A DNA stretch of 64,000 nucleotides from Flammulina velutipes (taxonomy: Eukaryota; Basidiomycota; Agaricomycetes; Agaricales; Physalacriaceae): NCBI GenBank assembly GCA_011800155.1, contig CM022377.1, positions 1,054,001 to 1,118,000 on the forward strand, written 5' to 3'. This document shows positions 1-10,632 of the stretch, piece after piece. Under the pieces are notes generated by a model. That model was given only the letters and a program-made list of their open reading frames with translations. It was not told the DNA's origin and searched no databases. Each line of letters begins with the position of its first letter. Positions within the stretch are counted from its first letter, which is position 1. The position numbers and the translations under genes were made by a program.

Positions 1-505
1 CCAACCCAGATACCAAGTAGCAGGTATTGGGGCCGATCCGGAAACCAAGCATCGGTAAGCAAGACCAACCCGGGGACCAAGCATGCATTAGCGAAACCAA
101 CCCGGGGACCAAGTATGTGTTAGCGAAACCAATCCGGGGACCAAGCATGCGTTAGCGAAACCAACCCGGGGACCAAGTATCCGTCAGTGAAACCAACCCG
201 GGGACCAAGTATCCGTCAGCGACGCCAACCCAGGACCAAGTATCCGTCAGCGACACCAACCTTGGGACCAAGTAACCATCAGCAAAACCAACTCGCAGAC
301 CAAGTTTCTGTCAGCAAAACCAACCCCGGGACTAAGTGTTCATTGGCGAGACCAACCTAACAACCAAGTATCTGTCAGCACACCGAGTATCCGGTGAAAG
401 GAACCAACCCAACTCCCTGATGAACAAGTATCTGATAGCTACCAGAATACAGCCGCCGCATATGGCTACTGCTATCAGCCTGCAAATAGTATTAGCAAGA
501 TGTCT
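1..505. repeat. 32-bp minisatellite, degenerate tandem array
   Basis: About a dozen head-to-tail copies of a unit built on the core ACCAACCCGGGGACCAAGTA followed by a variable 12-base part such as TGTGTTAGCGAA. The unit is 32 bases in the best copies. Copies drift towards the right end. 32 is not a multiple of three, so the array is unlikely to encode a repeated peptide. The left end is cut by the window. A small isolated cluster of the same words lies at about 990-1050. Confidence 0.85.
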
Positions 506-1075
506 TGGGGAAACAAGGCGCAAGCACTAGGCAGCCATCATGTTCAGGTCACGTTGTTGGAGGTAGGCTCAAGGTCGGCCCTCCAATATCAACAACAGCG
601 CCACCTGAGCACAATAGCTGTTCATGTTGGTTTAAGAGAGTAGACATACCTCTATTCATGAATATGGCAATGATAGGCGGTGGGCGGAACTGAGCAGATG
701 CGAGAGAACTGCACTACGCGCATTGGGAACGACGGCGGTAAGGCAAGACCAAAACTGAGCAAGTGGAAGCACAAGTTGTACTACCAGCTGTAAGCGCATT
801 GGAGACGACGACCACGGCGACAGACATGAGGCAAAACCAACGGAAACGAACTGCGCTGACAGTAAGGACAAGAAGCTTTTGGTTCATGGTTGATCCAAGA
901 TGAAGTAAGCACCTCGTGTTGATCCTTCCCACACCATCCTGGTCTGGAACAACGATTCGTATATCACTACTCACCTCAAGTACTAAGTATTGGTGCAGAC
1001 CAAGCTGGGACCAAGTGGAACCAACCCGGAACCAACCCGGACCAAGCTTGGTTTCGGGGTTGGTCCCAATGTACA
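506..1075. other. intergenic, no supported gene
   Basis: Only short overlapping open frames on both strands, with no recognisable domain. At about 990-1050 several ACCAAG/CCAACCCGG words related to the minisatellite on the left recur just before the duplicated gene fragment begins. Confidence 0.5.
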
Positions 1076-2061
1076 TGTCCTTATAGTTCCTGGATGGGAT
1101 GCCCTAAACCAGTATGCCGACAGTGCTTTCGGCACAGGCAAGCGCGAGGTCGTAACGAACCCCCAGGCGGTACGCCCAACGTTTCTGTTCTTGTTTTCAT
1201 ACACAGATGCTCATGGTTCTATCTCAGTATCTTGATCGCCCCGCACACGCGTGCATTACCGACGAGGTTGTCCACCTTGATTTCCACGGCGAGTGCCACA
1301 TCCATTACTAGATATCAATGTAGATCTCATTCGTATTTCAATGCTAACAGAGGAACCGATCTGCCAAGAGCACACCAGCAGTGTGTCAGGCATTCTCATA
1401 GGTACGGAGGGTGAGGTCACCATTGAGGTCGAGCAAGGCTTCAATACTGCTACCTCCTACACCGTCACCCGTAAGTCCTGGTACCCCTTATCTTTTGATT
1501 GACATCTTAAATCGATTCCAATTAGGTTCCTCTACCATTGGCGTCTCGTCTACCCTCAGTGCCTACATCGGTGTACCAGACGTTGCAGGGGGCGGCGCAG
1601 AGTTGACGGTCAGCACTGAAATCACTGATGAGGTGTCTTCAACGTATGCTACTCACTATCTCTTCCCCGTTCAACTTGCTAATTAGATCACTTCAGTTTT
1701 GAGGTCTCCTACAACGATGTCAGCAGGGTCTCACTGACTCTCACCGCTGATGAAGGAAAGAAGTGCACAGCTGAGGTAGGAATCACTTTCTTTCACCAGC
1801 TGGGCATGCATGTTGATAGATCTATGATAGACAACCGTAAAGACATGCAACAGGCAAGCAACTGGAAAAGTCCGCTACCTCGCGACTGGCTGGGTGTGGT
1901 TCAACTACCACGCACGTACCGGTGGTGACGGTGGCCACTACCACTGGTGCGCCAGGATCGAAGATGTTCTCACCAACGAAGATGATCGCTCCAGTTTCGC
2001 TGAATTCAAGGGAGCTATGTCTTCCGATTCACGATCTAGCTACCAGGGAACTTGTGTTTAG
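1076..2061 (+). pseudogene. 5'-truncated copy of secreted beta-rich protein gene
   Basis: This stretch matches, exon for exon and intron for intron, the 3' three quarters of the gene at 21503-22833. Similarity starts abruptly inside what is intron 2 of that gene, so the signal-peptide exon and the first part of the mature protein are missing. The later exons remain readable: the segment with GTEGEV and EVEQGFNTATSYTV (about 1390-1470), the STIGVSSTLS segment (1530-1630), and the last exon with KVRYLATGWVWFNYH down to a stop at 2059-2061. Introns are retained, so this is a DNA duplication, not a retrocopy. The possible pore-forming family of the parent is discussed at 21503. Without a start it is probably not expressed as a functional protein. 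Confidence 0.75.
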
Positions 2062-2217
2062 GTCCTTATGTATACCATTTCTAAATCTGTCTCCAAACTA
2101 TTTAATAGAAAGAACAATTTCAATCCTTATTTTGCGCCACATTCGAAAAGTGATTCTTTTGGACTACATCTCAGCGTACGATATTTGATTCAAACCGCTA
2201 GGCAGTAGTGTTTCGAC

Positions 2218-2500
2218 TCACGTCCAATGTATGCGAGACTGATTCGGAACATCATCCAAGCTAGATATCATCGTCAATTTGGGAAGACATGGTAATAGAT
2301 AACACTTACTCAAACCTAAGCAATCTCCCACTCTTCTAGGCCAACGGTATACCTGGTGCCCCCGCACTCTCTTACTCCTCATCGGAACGGTAACTGATAC
2401 GACTAAGTATCCCCTGAGGTTCGTGGCAATATACTCCCAAAATATGATGGTCTGTCCACGATAACGACCGCCCACTGTCACGACGGTCCGAATGCCGGAC
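2218..2500 (-). pseudogene. 3' fragment of MYND-finger protein gene
   Basis: The reverse strand matches the last exon of the gene at 23101-25234. Shared landmarks are GGRYRGQTI-FW (near 2440-2480) and KRVGDCL (near 2320). The same neighbour order as at 22.8-23.3 kb is kept: the secreted-protein gene, then this gene convergently. Similarity is lost at about 2490, so all upstream exons including the zinc finger are absent. Small indels move the reading frame. Non-functional remnant of a direct segmental duplication covering about 1076-2490. Confidence 0.65.
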
Positions 2501-2782
2501 TCTTCCTTGCCTTTCAATTGGCCTGACATCTTTTTATTTATTTCAAGGGCTCCAACAATGGCCACTGACCGGTACTGACCACTGTCAACTAGTGACCGTT
2601 GATCATGAGCGAAGCGGTGAGTAAATGCCCAGTCTGTTTCTCTATTTTAAAACCATCTACAGTCTGTCGAAACGAATACAGACCCGTCAATATACAGGTT
2701 CATTGCTTGTAGCACCCTGACACATTGGTGGTGCAGCGGTTCCCCTAGGCGCAACAACGCATGTCGCATTTTACAACAACGC
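2501..2782 (+). promoter_or_regulatory. upstream region and first mini-exon of deaminase-like gene
   Basis: This block is shared, with drift, with 5080-5330 (same strand) and with the reverse strand of 28020-28210. Conserved parts are a GTCCGAATGCCGGACTC-like stretch, a CATTTTATTT-like AT-rich stretch, an ATG at 2605 followed within 15 bases by a GTGAGT/GTAAAT-type donor, and an acceptor ending ATTGCTTGTAG near 2713. I read it as promoter, a coding mini-exon and intron 1 of the gene whose main exon is 2783-4075. The exact joining phase is uncertain. Confidence 0.5.
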
Positions 2783-4075
2783 ATGCCAGAGGATGATAAA
2801 GGGAAACTCGTCCTATTACTCAACTGGATCGCTTTCTGCCTGGTTCAGGATCCCACAGGACAGTCAATTGCTTCAGCGCTTCATCTTGATACTCCCATGA
2901 CCATAACATTCCTCTTGGCCTCGAAACTCTCACCATCGCCCAAACAACTCGCCTACGCGGACCGACTTTTCGCATCCCTGCAATCTATCGTTTCTCGCCA
3001 AGTTGCTCGAGAAATTGACGGCCTCGCGCCACTTTCACCGGAAGAGGACATTCCAGAGTTCTTGGGTGTCGTAGCACGCGATGCGTATAAGCGTGCACAC
3101 CGGAAGGCGAAGAACCTGGATTACCTGGGACCCAAATATAACCTTGGATCTACGCAAGCTTTTGTGCGCAAACTCCTCGGTGACGAAGGAGTATCTCACG
3201 AATACGCCCTTGTGGACAACGCGTACACTGGCATCCTCACCCAAACTCCTCTTTTACTGTCTAAGAACGTAAAAACTCGGGTTACCGCCCTGCTCGCCAT
3301 CACACAACACGCACAGGCCATCCTTGAATCCACCTTCGTAGTTATCATTCGCGGCGGCAAGAAATCCGATGGATCTGAACGCCATCCGTATACTACAGAC
3401 CCAGACACATCTTTCAGGTATCATTTCTATCGTCGCCTCGAACGGCTTTCCTTCTACCGATTCGGGGCCTATCGTGCTTTTGGCGAAGGAGGAAACACAC
3501 TTCGGCGTCTGTCGACGGCGGGATGGACGATCAAACACGAATGGATTCCTACGCCCCCTCCTTTCATTTTCCGCTTCCCTCAAGATTCGGCCTCTATGCT
3601 ACGGGACGTGTTTCGCGAGCAGTACAATCATACCGCGTCTGTGGAGAGTATCAGGCATGCGTTGTCTGTAGTGCGCAAGTCGGGAACCAATGAGGTGTGG
3701 ATGGAGGGCGACGAGAGGGTTCTCTACGTTCATCCCGAAGTCCAGATCTTTGGTCATCTTCGCGACAAACAGATTATGGCACGCAGACGAGCAATAGGCT
3801 GTTCCAAGAGGCCCTGCCATTGGTCTAACGTCGTGTTCTACGAACCGCCTCCTACAGGTATGGGTACTGGATTGCTACGGAAAAGCAATCAGTGGAAGTA
3901 CACAATGTCACGCAAAAAAAAATGTCTTGATTGGATCTACCTCGGCAACCTGGAGATTTCGAAGGACCTGGCTAGTTGCGCCATGGAGGGCAACTACTAC
4001 AATTTATTACAATCCCTCTTACGGGTGTTACCGGGTATCCCGAAGCATGTCTTGCAGCGTCATGCGGCAATGTAA
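2783..4075 (+). CDS. OTT_1508-like deaminase-family protein (tentative)
   Basis: An open frame of 430 residues, possibly with an upstream mini-exon at 2605. The N-terminal half is helical and Leu-rich (LLLNWIAFCLVQDPTGQS). Near the C-terminus is a motif pair typical of fungal OTT_1508-like deaminase-fold proteins: an H-x-E (VHPEV, residues 317-319) followed about 20 residues later by IGCSKRPCHWS. In the deaminase family the second part usually supplies two zinc-binding cysteines as C-x2-C. Here the expected last cysteine is serine 348, so catalysis is doubtful. A truncated paralogue lies at 27528-28122 on the other strand. A stretch near residue 205 could be an in-frame intron. Family assignment rests on motif memory only. 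Confidence 0.5.
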   Translation: MPEDDKGKLVLLLNWIAFCLVQDPTGQSIASALHLDTPMTITFLLASKLSPSPKQLAYADRLFASLQSIVSRQVAREIDGLAPLSPEEDIPEFLGVVARDAYKRAHRKAKNLDYLGPKYNLGSTQAFVRKLLGDEGVSHEYALVDNAYTGILTQTPLLLSKNVKTRVTALLAITQHAQAILESTFVVIIRGGKKSDGSERHPYTTDPDTSFRYHFYRRLERLSFYRFGAYRAFGEGGNTLRRLSTAGWTIKHEWIPTPPPFIFRFPQDSASMLRDVFREQYNHTASVESIRHALSVVRKSGTNEVWMEGDERVLYVHPEVQIFGHLRDKQIMARRRAIGCSKRPCHWSNVVFYEPPPTGMGTGLLRKSNQWKYTMSRKKKCLDWIYLGNLEISKDLASCAMEGNYYNLLQSLLRVLPGIPKHVLQRHAAM

Positions 4076-4199
4076 AGTTGTCAGACGTACTTTTATTACT
4101 CTCTGGGTGCCCGTCGCTACAAACCCAATCCTGTAACATTCATCCAAATAGATACATTGCCATTTCCAGATGTCTACCTTCTTCGTCTTGATTGCAATT

Positions 4200-4720
4200 A
4201 ATAAAACATGTATTCTTCTTCGTGCGCTCCAGGGAGAATCGTGCTCAAGAGGTCCGTCAGTCCAAATCATTTCAGAGTACTTCGAGATCACCATGAAGGA
4301 TAGAGAAAGCACCGAACATCATGGTTACAATGGAGTATAGAGACAGCGCCCGCCAAGTGATAATCAAGAGAAGCCTAATGATGGATCCGTCCGCCAGTTG
4401 GCCTGAGGCATGCATGAGCGGATGTCAAATATCCGTCTGGACAGGAAACTAGAACCTAATAGGTGTTTGTTAAGTAGTATACCACAGAGCCTCAAATCCA
4501 ACGAGCTCAGCGCAAACGACAGGGATAAAGCTAATGAATCCCCAGCCAACGAGCCCGTAAGGATGGAGTACGCCATAATCGTGGCATAGCTTCTAAAAAA
4601 TGGCCACTGGAAAACACCTTGAAGAAGAAGGAAGGCAAGAAGACGTTGATGGGTCAAGAAAGGTTTGCAACCATCCCGGCGTAGACACCGATGGAGAATT
4701 TATCATTCTCGTAGATGTGT
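4200..4720 (-). pseudogene. fragment of MFS transporter gene
   Basis: On the reverse strand this matches the 3' part of the transporter at 25545-27445. The match covers the exon beginning at the GTLADLFGP region (about 4690-4490), the following intron and exon (GQLAGGSI region, about 4440-4370), and the last intron and exon down to about 4200. Shared words include the ATGATTTGGACTGAC stretch of the last intron. Frameshifts and missing upstream exons make it a pseudogene. It is convergent with the deaminase-like gene on its left, the same arrangement, inverted, as MFS plus truncated deaminase at 25.5-28.1 kb. Confidence 0.75.
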
Positions 4721-5079
4721 CCGTCGAGGTAGGACTGTGGCTTATAGCAGTCATCGTGACATTCGACAGAGAGTTGGAGTTGGGCGTGCTACGAGAGCCT
4801 TTGTTCTCGCGTAAGCCTCCGAGTCGTAGTCGATAAGGATGGAGCGTTTCTTGAACGATTAGCCCTTGTTAACATGTTGCCTGCCAGAGAGAGACGTCCG
4901 AAGCTTAGAGATGATACGTCGGAACTGATATTTAACAGCTGAACGGACGCTGGAAACGTATGATCTTGGTCTTCTGAGAAATTTTCGGTTAATGTGCTAG
5001 ATAAAAGGCTCACCCTCAGGCTATCGATTTCCAGTCTGGCATACAAAATACGACCGCTACGCTATCGTATCAGGATTTC
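4721..5079. other. degenerate intergenic DNA
   Basis: No supported gene. Reverse-strand bases near 4930-5010 contain an ATTAACCGAAAA stretch and a TTTCCAG acceptor-like end that also occur in an intron of the MYND gene (near 23680-23720), so this may be another scrap of that gene. That link is weak. Confidence 0.3.
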
Positions 5080-5335
5080 AGACGACGATTCTCAGTGACA
5101 GACAGAAAGAGAGTAACCGGTCCGAGTGCCGGACTCTTTCTGAGGCCTTTCGCCTTCAAGACATTTTATTTCTTTCAAGCGAAGCCAATGACCACTGAAC
5201 GTCGAATATGAGTCAAGCAGTGAGTACTCTCTAGATAGGTTGCTCGCTTTTGAACTCATCTACAGTGTCCGGAAACGAATAGTACGGACCCATCATTTTA
5301 CCGCTTCATTGCTTGCAGCATCCTTTCATGTTGGA
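5080..5335 (+). pseudogene. orphan promoter and first exon of deaminase-like gene
   Basis: A third copy of the 5' block seen at 2501-2782 and 28020-28210. It has GTCCGAGTGCCGGACTC, an ATG at 5218 followed at once by a GTGAGT donor, and an acceptor ATTGCTTGCAG near 5315. After the acceptor the sequence runs into the 3' end of BRO1 with no main exon. It is a broken leftover of duplication. Confidence 0.6.
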
Positions 5336-5439
5336 CTCGTTCCCAGAGACCATTTCATGTAACCACACGTCGCAGTGTCGTAACATCCATACAACCAAAA
5401 TACAAAGATACACATTATATCATTACATTACGAACATAT

Positions 5440-8400
5440 CTATCTTCCTTGACCACCTTGACCTTGATAACCATAAGGCTGCTGAGGCTGGTACGGCAAA
5501 GGCGCAGGGGGAGGTGGCATCCACTGTTGACTCTGATACTGCGGCTGTGGAGGCGGAGGCGGTAGACCCCCGCTGTACTGTTGCTGCTGCTGAGGTGGAG
5601 GAGTCTGGTATTGCTGGGGCGGCTGGTATTGTTGCCACTGTGGCTGGTACTGTGCGGGCGCGTACTGCTGCTGCTGTTGTGGTGGTGCGCTCTGGTATGG
5701 TTGAGATTGAGGTGGAGGTGGAGGTGGGGTGCTTTGGTATTGCTGAGATGGTGGAGGTGGTGGTGGAGGCGTACTCCGGTACTGTTGAGGTGGAGGCGTA
5801 CTCTGGTACTGCTGAGGCTTCGGCGGAGCAGACGGTGTGCTATGAAACGAGCTCCCGAACACGCCCAGGTTGGCATACGGATCGCTCGCAGACTGCGAGT
5901 AGTTCTGGGGCGGAGGTGGAGGCGGTAAGACGCTGGTGGACATTTGGCGAGGTGGCGTCGAATATGATCCCTGGGAGGGCGGAGACCGCGGTGAAGGCCT
6001 GCGATACAAAGCAGGATGCTGCGGCTGAACACCAGGCGGAGGAGTCTTCCACGTCTCATTTTCGTCCATATTCATCGAGATGAATGAGTGAATTACTGAA
6101 GATGTGGACGGAGGAGGCGGCTTGGGGGGCGGAACAGACGACAATCGACTTTCCACCTCCAGCTGCGACACCAGATTCTCCCTCTCCTTCGTCCGCTCCG
6201 CAATGAACGACTTGACGTTCCCTTGGAGACTCTGCACCAGACCCGTTAGGTCGCTGTAGAACTGTAATCCCTTCCTAAACGGATAAATCAGCAATGAGTC
6301 GATACAGAACAAAAGGCAAAGACGACTCACGCTAACCCATCCCGAACCTCCATATACACATCTCTCGCCCTCGAGAACCTCCGAACCGTCTCCTTCTTCC
6401 TCTTCTCGCGCTCCTCCCACTTCTTAGCGCCCGGCCCGCGCCCAGCGAGGTCCCGCAACCCCTTCCAGTACCCCGCAATCTCCTGCAAAGTCTGCGTCTG
6501 CACGAACGCAGTCCCTTCCAGTCGTTGTTTGAGAGGAGTGAACTTTTCAAGCTCAGTCGCGAACAACGTAGGCTCAACAGCACTGTTCCGTCGGTTGAGC
6601 AGCAGTAGATGGGAGACATCGTCATTTTGGACCTAACGCAAAAGTCAGTCAGTTATGAAAATAAGGCTGAAATGCTCGACGAACCTTCTCCTTGAGATCC
6701 TTCAACAACTCGTTCCGTTCCCTCGCAATCTTGTTCAATTTCCCCAGTCGTTGATCAATCTCCGACACGAACTGCCCAATCTTGGCTCGTTCATGGGCAT
6801 CGTCGACTTCACTTCCAACATCCAAATCCAACAAGCTCTCCACGCCTTGACCGCCCTCCGTACTCGCCTTGAACATATTCTCCAAATCGGGGCCTAATAG
6901 CAACCCAATGTCCCCCTGGACAGCTTGCCACAGTGACGCGACCTGTTGATCGGAAGGCGCTGCAGCCTCGAGGGACGAAAAGTGGGCTTTGATATCCTGT
7001 CGATACGCTTTCGCGACTCCACCTGACGGCTCCTGGGTCCATCGATGCTCGTACTTGACCCGCATCATCTCGCAGCTCCGCGACTCCCCATCTAGTTCCT
7101 GCGATAGAGCGTCCAACGACTGCCCCACCGAGCCCTTGAGTCTTCCCAGCTGGGCAATAAGCGAGGAGACACTCTCCCGTTCCTCAATGAGCGATATATC
7201 ATCCTTCCAACGCCTCACATCGAGAGGAATCTCATCCTCACCATCAACCTCTCCCTCAGCCATCGCCCTAAACCTCTTCAACCCCTCCTTGACGCCCATC
7301 TGGTCCAACGCACTGGTCATCTCTCCCTCCGTGAGGTCAGCCTTCTCCACCTCCCCCCTAACGAGCTTCGCCTTTTCCTCCGAGTACACGCTGGCGCTTT
7401 CATGGACGCTCAGGGGAATGAGACGGATGAAGATATCCTGCCCGATCGTCTTCTGCACTTCTGGCGTGCCGTACACTTCCTGTATCGGGATTGGGGTAGC
7501 CACCGCAGTCTTGTCGATGGGAGGGAGGGCTTCTGCAGCGGGAAGGATGGCATTGTATATGAGGTCGTTCTCGCGACTCATCTCGTTCCTGCGCTCGGTG
7601 ATGACAGCCAGATGGCCTTTGAGACGGTCTGAAAGGGTAGAGCCGGCGTCGGAGGGAAGTGTAGGGGACATGGTGGAGACGAAGCTAGAGTTGAACGAAT
7701 TGGCGGAGCGTGAAGCCTCCTTCATAAGAGCCTCTGCGACGTTGAAGCGCACGAGCGCCTCACCATATTTGCTAGCCGCCTGGTCGGCAAGACCACGGTA
7801 GTACTGCGAGAGGGATGTAAAGTACTTTGCCTTGATCTGGATAAGCGTAACCCAGTTCCGGTCGAAGATGCCTTTACCCATAAACTCCTTGACGTCTTCG
7901 ACGAGCGCGGTGTACATGGACGCGGTCTGTGCGCCGATCTTGGCAACGAGGGCATTGCTCTTCTTCTCGCTGGTGCACTTTTCGAAAAAGACCTCTGTGG
8001 CCTGCGCGAGGATGATGCCGATGAGGAATTTAATAACCTCGCGAGAGAGATCCGTAGACGGGGCGTGCAGAAAGTTCTCGTTGATGTATGTGAGCATGCC
8101 GGCGCACGTCTTGAAGTATGTGAACGCGCGCTTAAGGCCCTCGGGGTCGGACCTGCTCTGAGCGGATGCGATGGCCGAGTGCGTACTCGCAATCTGGAAG
8201 AGCACAGATGCCTTTTCGAATGCGATGGACGTCTGTGTCGTTAATTTATTCGTGAATGCGTCTCTCCACGGAAAGTTAACCCGGATTTCAGAAAAGCGCA
8301 GTTCCAGTAGTTCGAGCTGGCCAAAGTACTTGTACAGCAGGTCGCGCGCTGTAGGGATGATATTAGTTTGAGATCGCACGGTGGATAAGCGCGTACCAGT

Positions 8401-8583
8401 CGTGTCGCTGCCTGCACCGCGCACGGCGTCCTGTCGACATCGTTGCAGCGCAGCGCATTCTGCAGCATAGTTATCCGGACTCTCGCCGTACGACTGGGCG
8501 ATGAGCGAGCGGATGGGCGTCGTCCAGTCGACCTCCTCTGTCGCCTTGTGCGGGATGGACATCATGGGCGTTTGGTTCGACAT
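5440..8583 (-). CDS. BRO1: BRO1-domain protein (ALIX/Bro1, endosomal sorting)
   Basis: Four exons separated by introns at 8349-8396, 6633-6684 and 6275-6330, giving roughly 990 residues. The N-terminal half is a BRO1 domain (motifs such as ARDLLYKYFGQLELLELRF, and the IAFEKASVLFQIAS helix) of the kind that binds the ESCRT-III subunit Snf7. A helical middle like the V domain follows, with a coiled segment ending near FYSDLTGL. The C-terminal 220 residues are almost pure Pro/Gln/Tyr (PPPPPPQ and QYQSTPPP repeats), as expected for the Pro-rich tail of Bro1/ALIX. The role is cargo deubiquitination and ESCRT-III assembly at endosomes. The start at 8583 was chosen because it opens straight into the conserved N-terminus. 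It is divergent from MIC10, 119 bp between start codons. Confidence 0.9.
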
Positions 8584-8702
8584 CGCTGCTCGACGATGGC
8601 GACGGCGACGACGAGAGACTGCGCAGGATGATGATGGTGGAACGTCAAGCTTCAAGACAGGCGTCACTGCCAAACACGGCAATTCCTTAACCTTCAACAC
8701 TC

Positions 8703-9177
8703 ATGTCGACGACGACCAAGCCTGCTTCCAGCGAAGATATTGTCGGCCAAAAGGTGCGCCCATATTCATACTAATTCATCTGCAAATACTGATTAAATTC
8801 TGCAGTACGACCGGTGCTGTATGTCTCTTTTGCTCGACATTCGACGCGGAAACTAACGGAATGCTCAAGTGGCTGATTTACTGGTCAAGGCGTGCGTCTA
8901 TCCATCCATTCTTCTCGCTATATGCGTGCTGAACGCGATTTTGCAGTGGCGTAGGCTTCAGCGCAGGCGTCGTGGCCTCTGTGATCCTCTTTCGCCGTTC
9001 GTTGCCCGCCCATTCCGCTTTCTTCCATTCAAACAGGATTTTACAGGAAGGACGTGGCCCATTGCTCTGTCTACTGGATTCGGTATTGGCGCTGCATACG
9101 CCGACTGCGACCGTTCCTTCAATCCCGCCAGGATACCCGGCACCCGCATCGTCCCAGCCAGCGAGCAGACAAAATAG
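8703..9177 (+). CDS. MIC10: MICOS complex subunit MIC10
   Basis: Five exons: 8703-8753, 8806-8818, 8870-8891, 8947-8996 and 9047-9177. They join in frame to an 88-residue protein. Exon 2 is only 13 nt long. The product has the MIC10 signature: an N-terminal YDRCLADLLVK, a first membrane hairpin helix with a glycine run (GVGFSAGVVASVILF), a short basic loop (RRR), and a second helix with TGFGIGAAYADCDRSF. MIC10 sits in the mitochondrial inner membrane and oligomerises through glycine motifs to bend cristae junctions. The length is normal for the family. No single long open frame covers the gene, so frame-based gene finding would miss it. Confidence 0.92.
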
Positions 9178-9607
9178 AGAGGCTGCATTCGTGTCAGGAT
9201 GGGGCTGGCAAGGGCAGACGCAGCGTACCACAGCGAATAGATTCATTGTTTTTCCACCGTCTTGTCTGCCAATTTCTTTTGAGGCTCTCCGAGTACGAGG
9301 CGTTTGTATAGCACGACTGTACCCAGTCAGTTCTATGCATGCGTGCAGTCAACGAAGCTCACATGAAGTCACCACGACTATGGGGATGATAGCAAATATA
9401 CGGCCTGCTTGACGAGGAGTTATCGGAAGTGTCATTGGCTCTCCAGGCCGCGGTGCAGACTTTTTCGCCATCAAGTACAAGAATAAAGTCAAGTCAAGTA
9501 TGTAAACAACCAATGTTCAACAGCAAAATACAACACAAAAATGGTATAACAGGTATGTAGGTAAACAAGTATGAAGGGCATCGTTCATATCGTCCTTTAT
9601 CATATAT
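9178..9607. other. intergenic between MIC10 and lectin
   Basis: Convergent intergenic space: the 3' end of MIC10 and, on the other strand, the 3' end of the lectin. Open frames here are short and have no recognisable domain. Confidence 0.5.
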
Positions 9608-10137
9608 CTAGACGTTTTCAAACCTCCACGTCTGGTGGCGGCCGTTCCACTTGGACCACAGAGTAATGGGGTCTCCAGCAATGGGATCACCGTAGTTGTA
9701 CAGGTCAAGATTATAGCGCGTGAAGGGGACGAATATCCTGTAATTGTCAACGACTTCAGCAAACGACGTTAACTCTTAATAGCGCAAAACACCAACCTAA
9801 AAGTCGAGGGGTCTTCCTCGTCGTGCCAGATATGCCACCCAACCGGCTCGTCCACAGCAACGAGGCGCGTCCCATCGGTAGAGGCAGCGCCTAGTCCAAG
9901 GTATTGTCCCGACCGGACGTTGCGAAACGTCCACGCATTCCCAATCCAATCAATAGTCCACTTCTGGTTGTCACCACTGTGGCTGGGCCACCCAATAACT
10001 ACCCAGGACGTCAGCCATTCGCCACAAAGGAAACAAGAGGCGTACATACTCGACTTGTTATCGGTTCCAGAGAGGTCAACGGCAGTGCCAGCTTGGGCGT
10101 TGATGATCTTGTACGAGGAGCCAGAGTTTACTGACAT
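9608..10137 (-). CDS. ricin-B-like (beta-trefoil) lectin
   Basis: Three exons (10050-10137, 9797-9998, 9608-9737) with introns at 9999-10049 and 9738-9796, joining to 139 residues. The chain shows beta-trefoil features: a start YKIINAQAGTAVDLSG, a Q-x-W-type motif in each part (GDNQKWTIDW, RHQTWRF), and a repeat GQYLGLGAASTDGTRLV. There is no signal peptide, as in the cytoplasmic defence lectins of agaric fruiting bodies that bind glycans of fungivores (CNL/MpL type). The length matches that family. Sugar specificity cannot be read from sequence. A TACATAAAG stretch about 55 bases upstream may serve as a TATA element. Confidence 0.8.
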
Positions 10138-10632
10138 GGTGGGCGGGAGGAGAGGAGAGGAAGAACCCAGGCTGCGTTGGACAGGCTTTATGTATGTACG
10201 CGCTCCCCACCTTCTGTTCGGATGATGACGTCTGGAAGCGTGGATGCAGTGTGCCCTGCGCTATGACGGACAGTCTAAGGCTTCATGTTCCTGGGCAGAC
10301 GTCGTGCATGATCACCATCCTGAGGTGGAAATGAGCCAAGTTATTGCAGAACGAGGCATGGTCGTACGTACAAGAAGGTTTAGGTGGCATTAGAACTGGC
10401 CTGGGCATCCAGATTGAAGCCTCCTTTGTGTACATCTTGCCAACTCCGTTGCAGGCTCGGTCGCTCTGGGGAGCTTGACGAAACGTGTGAAGCTAGGAAC
10501 ATGCTTCCTGACGTCGGTGGCTCCTTTCCAGTGCGCATCAGAACTTGAAGAGGCTCTTCCATTCTTCGATGAATTCGATAAGAACACTATGTGTAGCGTC
10601 GTTAGAGGTCATAAAATAGAGAATAAAATGTT
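10138..10632. other. lectin promoter and degenerate repeat
   Basis: Holds the lectin upstream region. At about 10430-10560 lies a stretch that recurs as a diverged direct copy at about 11110-11240 (shared words AACTCCGTTGCAGGCTCGGT-like and GAGGAGCTTGA-like). No gene supported. Confidence 0.5.

Noticed and set aside
1..505. Telomeric or subtelomeric repeat
   Set aside because: No TTAGGG-type repeat. The unit is 32 bp with a different sequence.
1..505. CRISPR array
   Set aside because: Units are adjacent and drift gradually, with no unique spacers, and the genome is eukaryotic.
5415..6059. Long open frames on both strands over the BRO1 tail, including an Arg/His-rich and an Ala/Val-rich frame
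   Set aside because: They are shadows of the low-complexity Pro/Gln repeat, which keeps all frames open. The reverse-strand frame continuous with BRO1 explains the region.
6989..7801. 270-codon forward frame opposite BRO1
   Set aside because: Ser-rich antisense shadow of a well-supported gene with no domain of its own.
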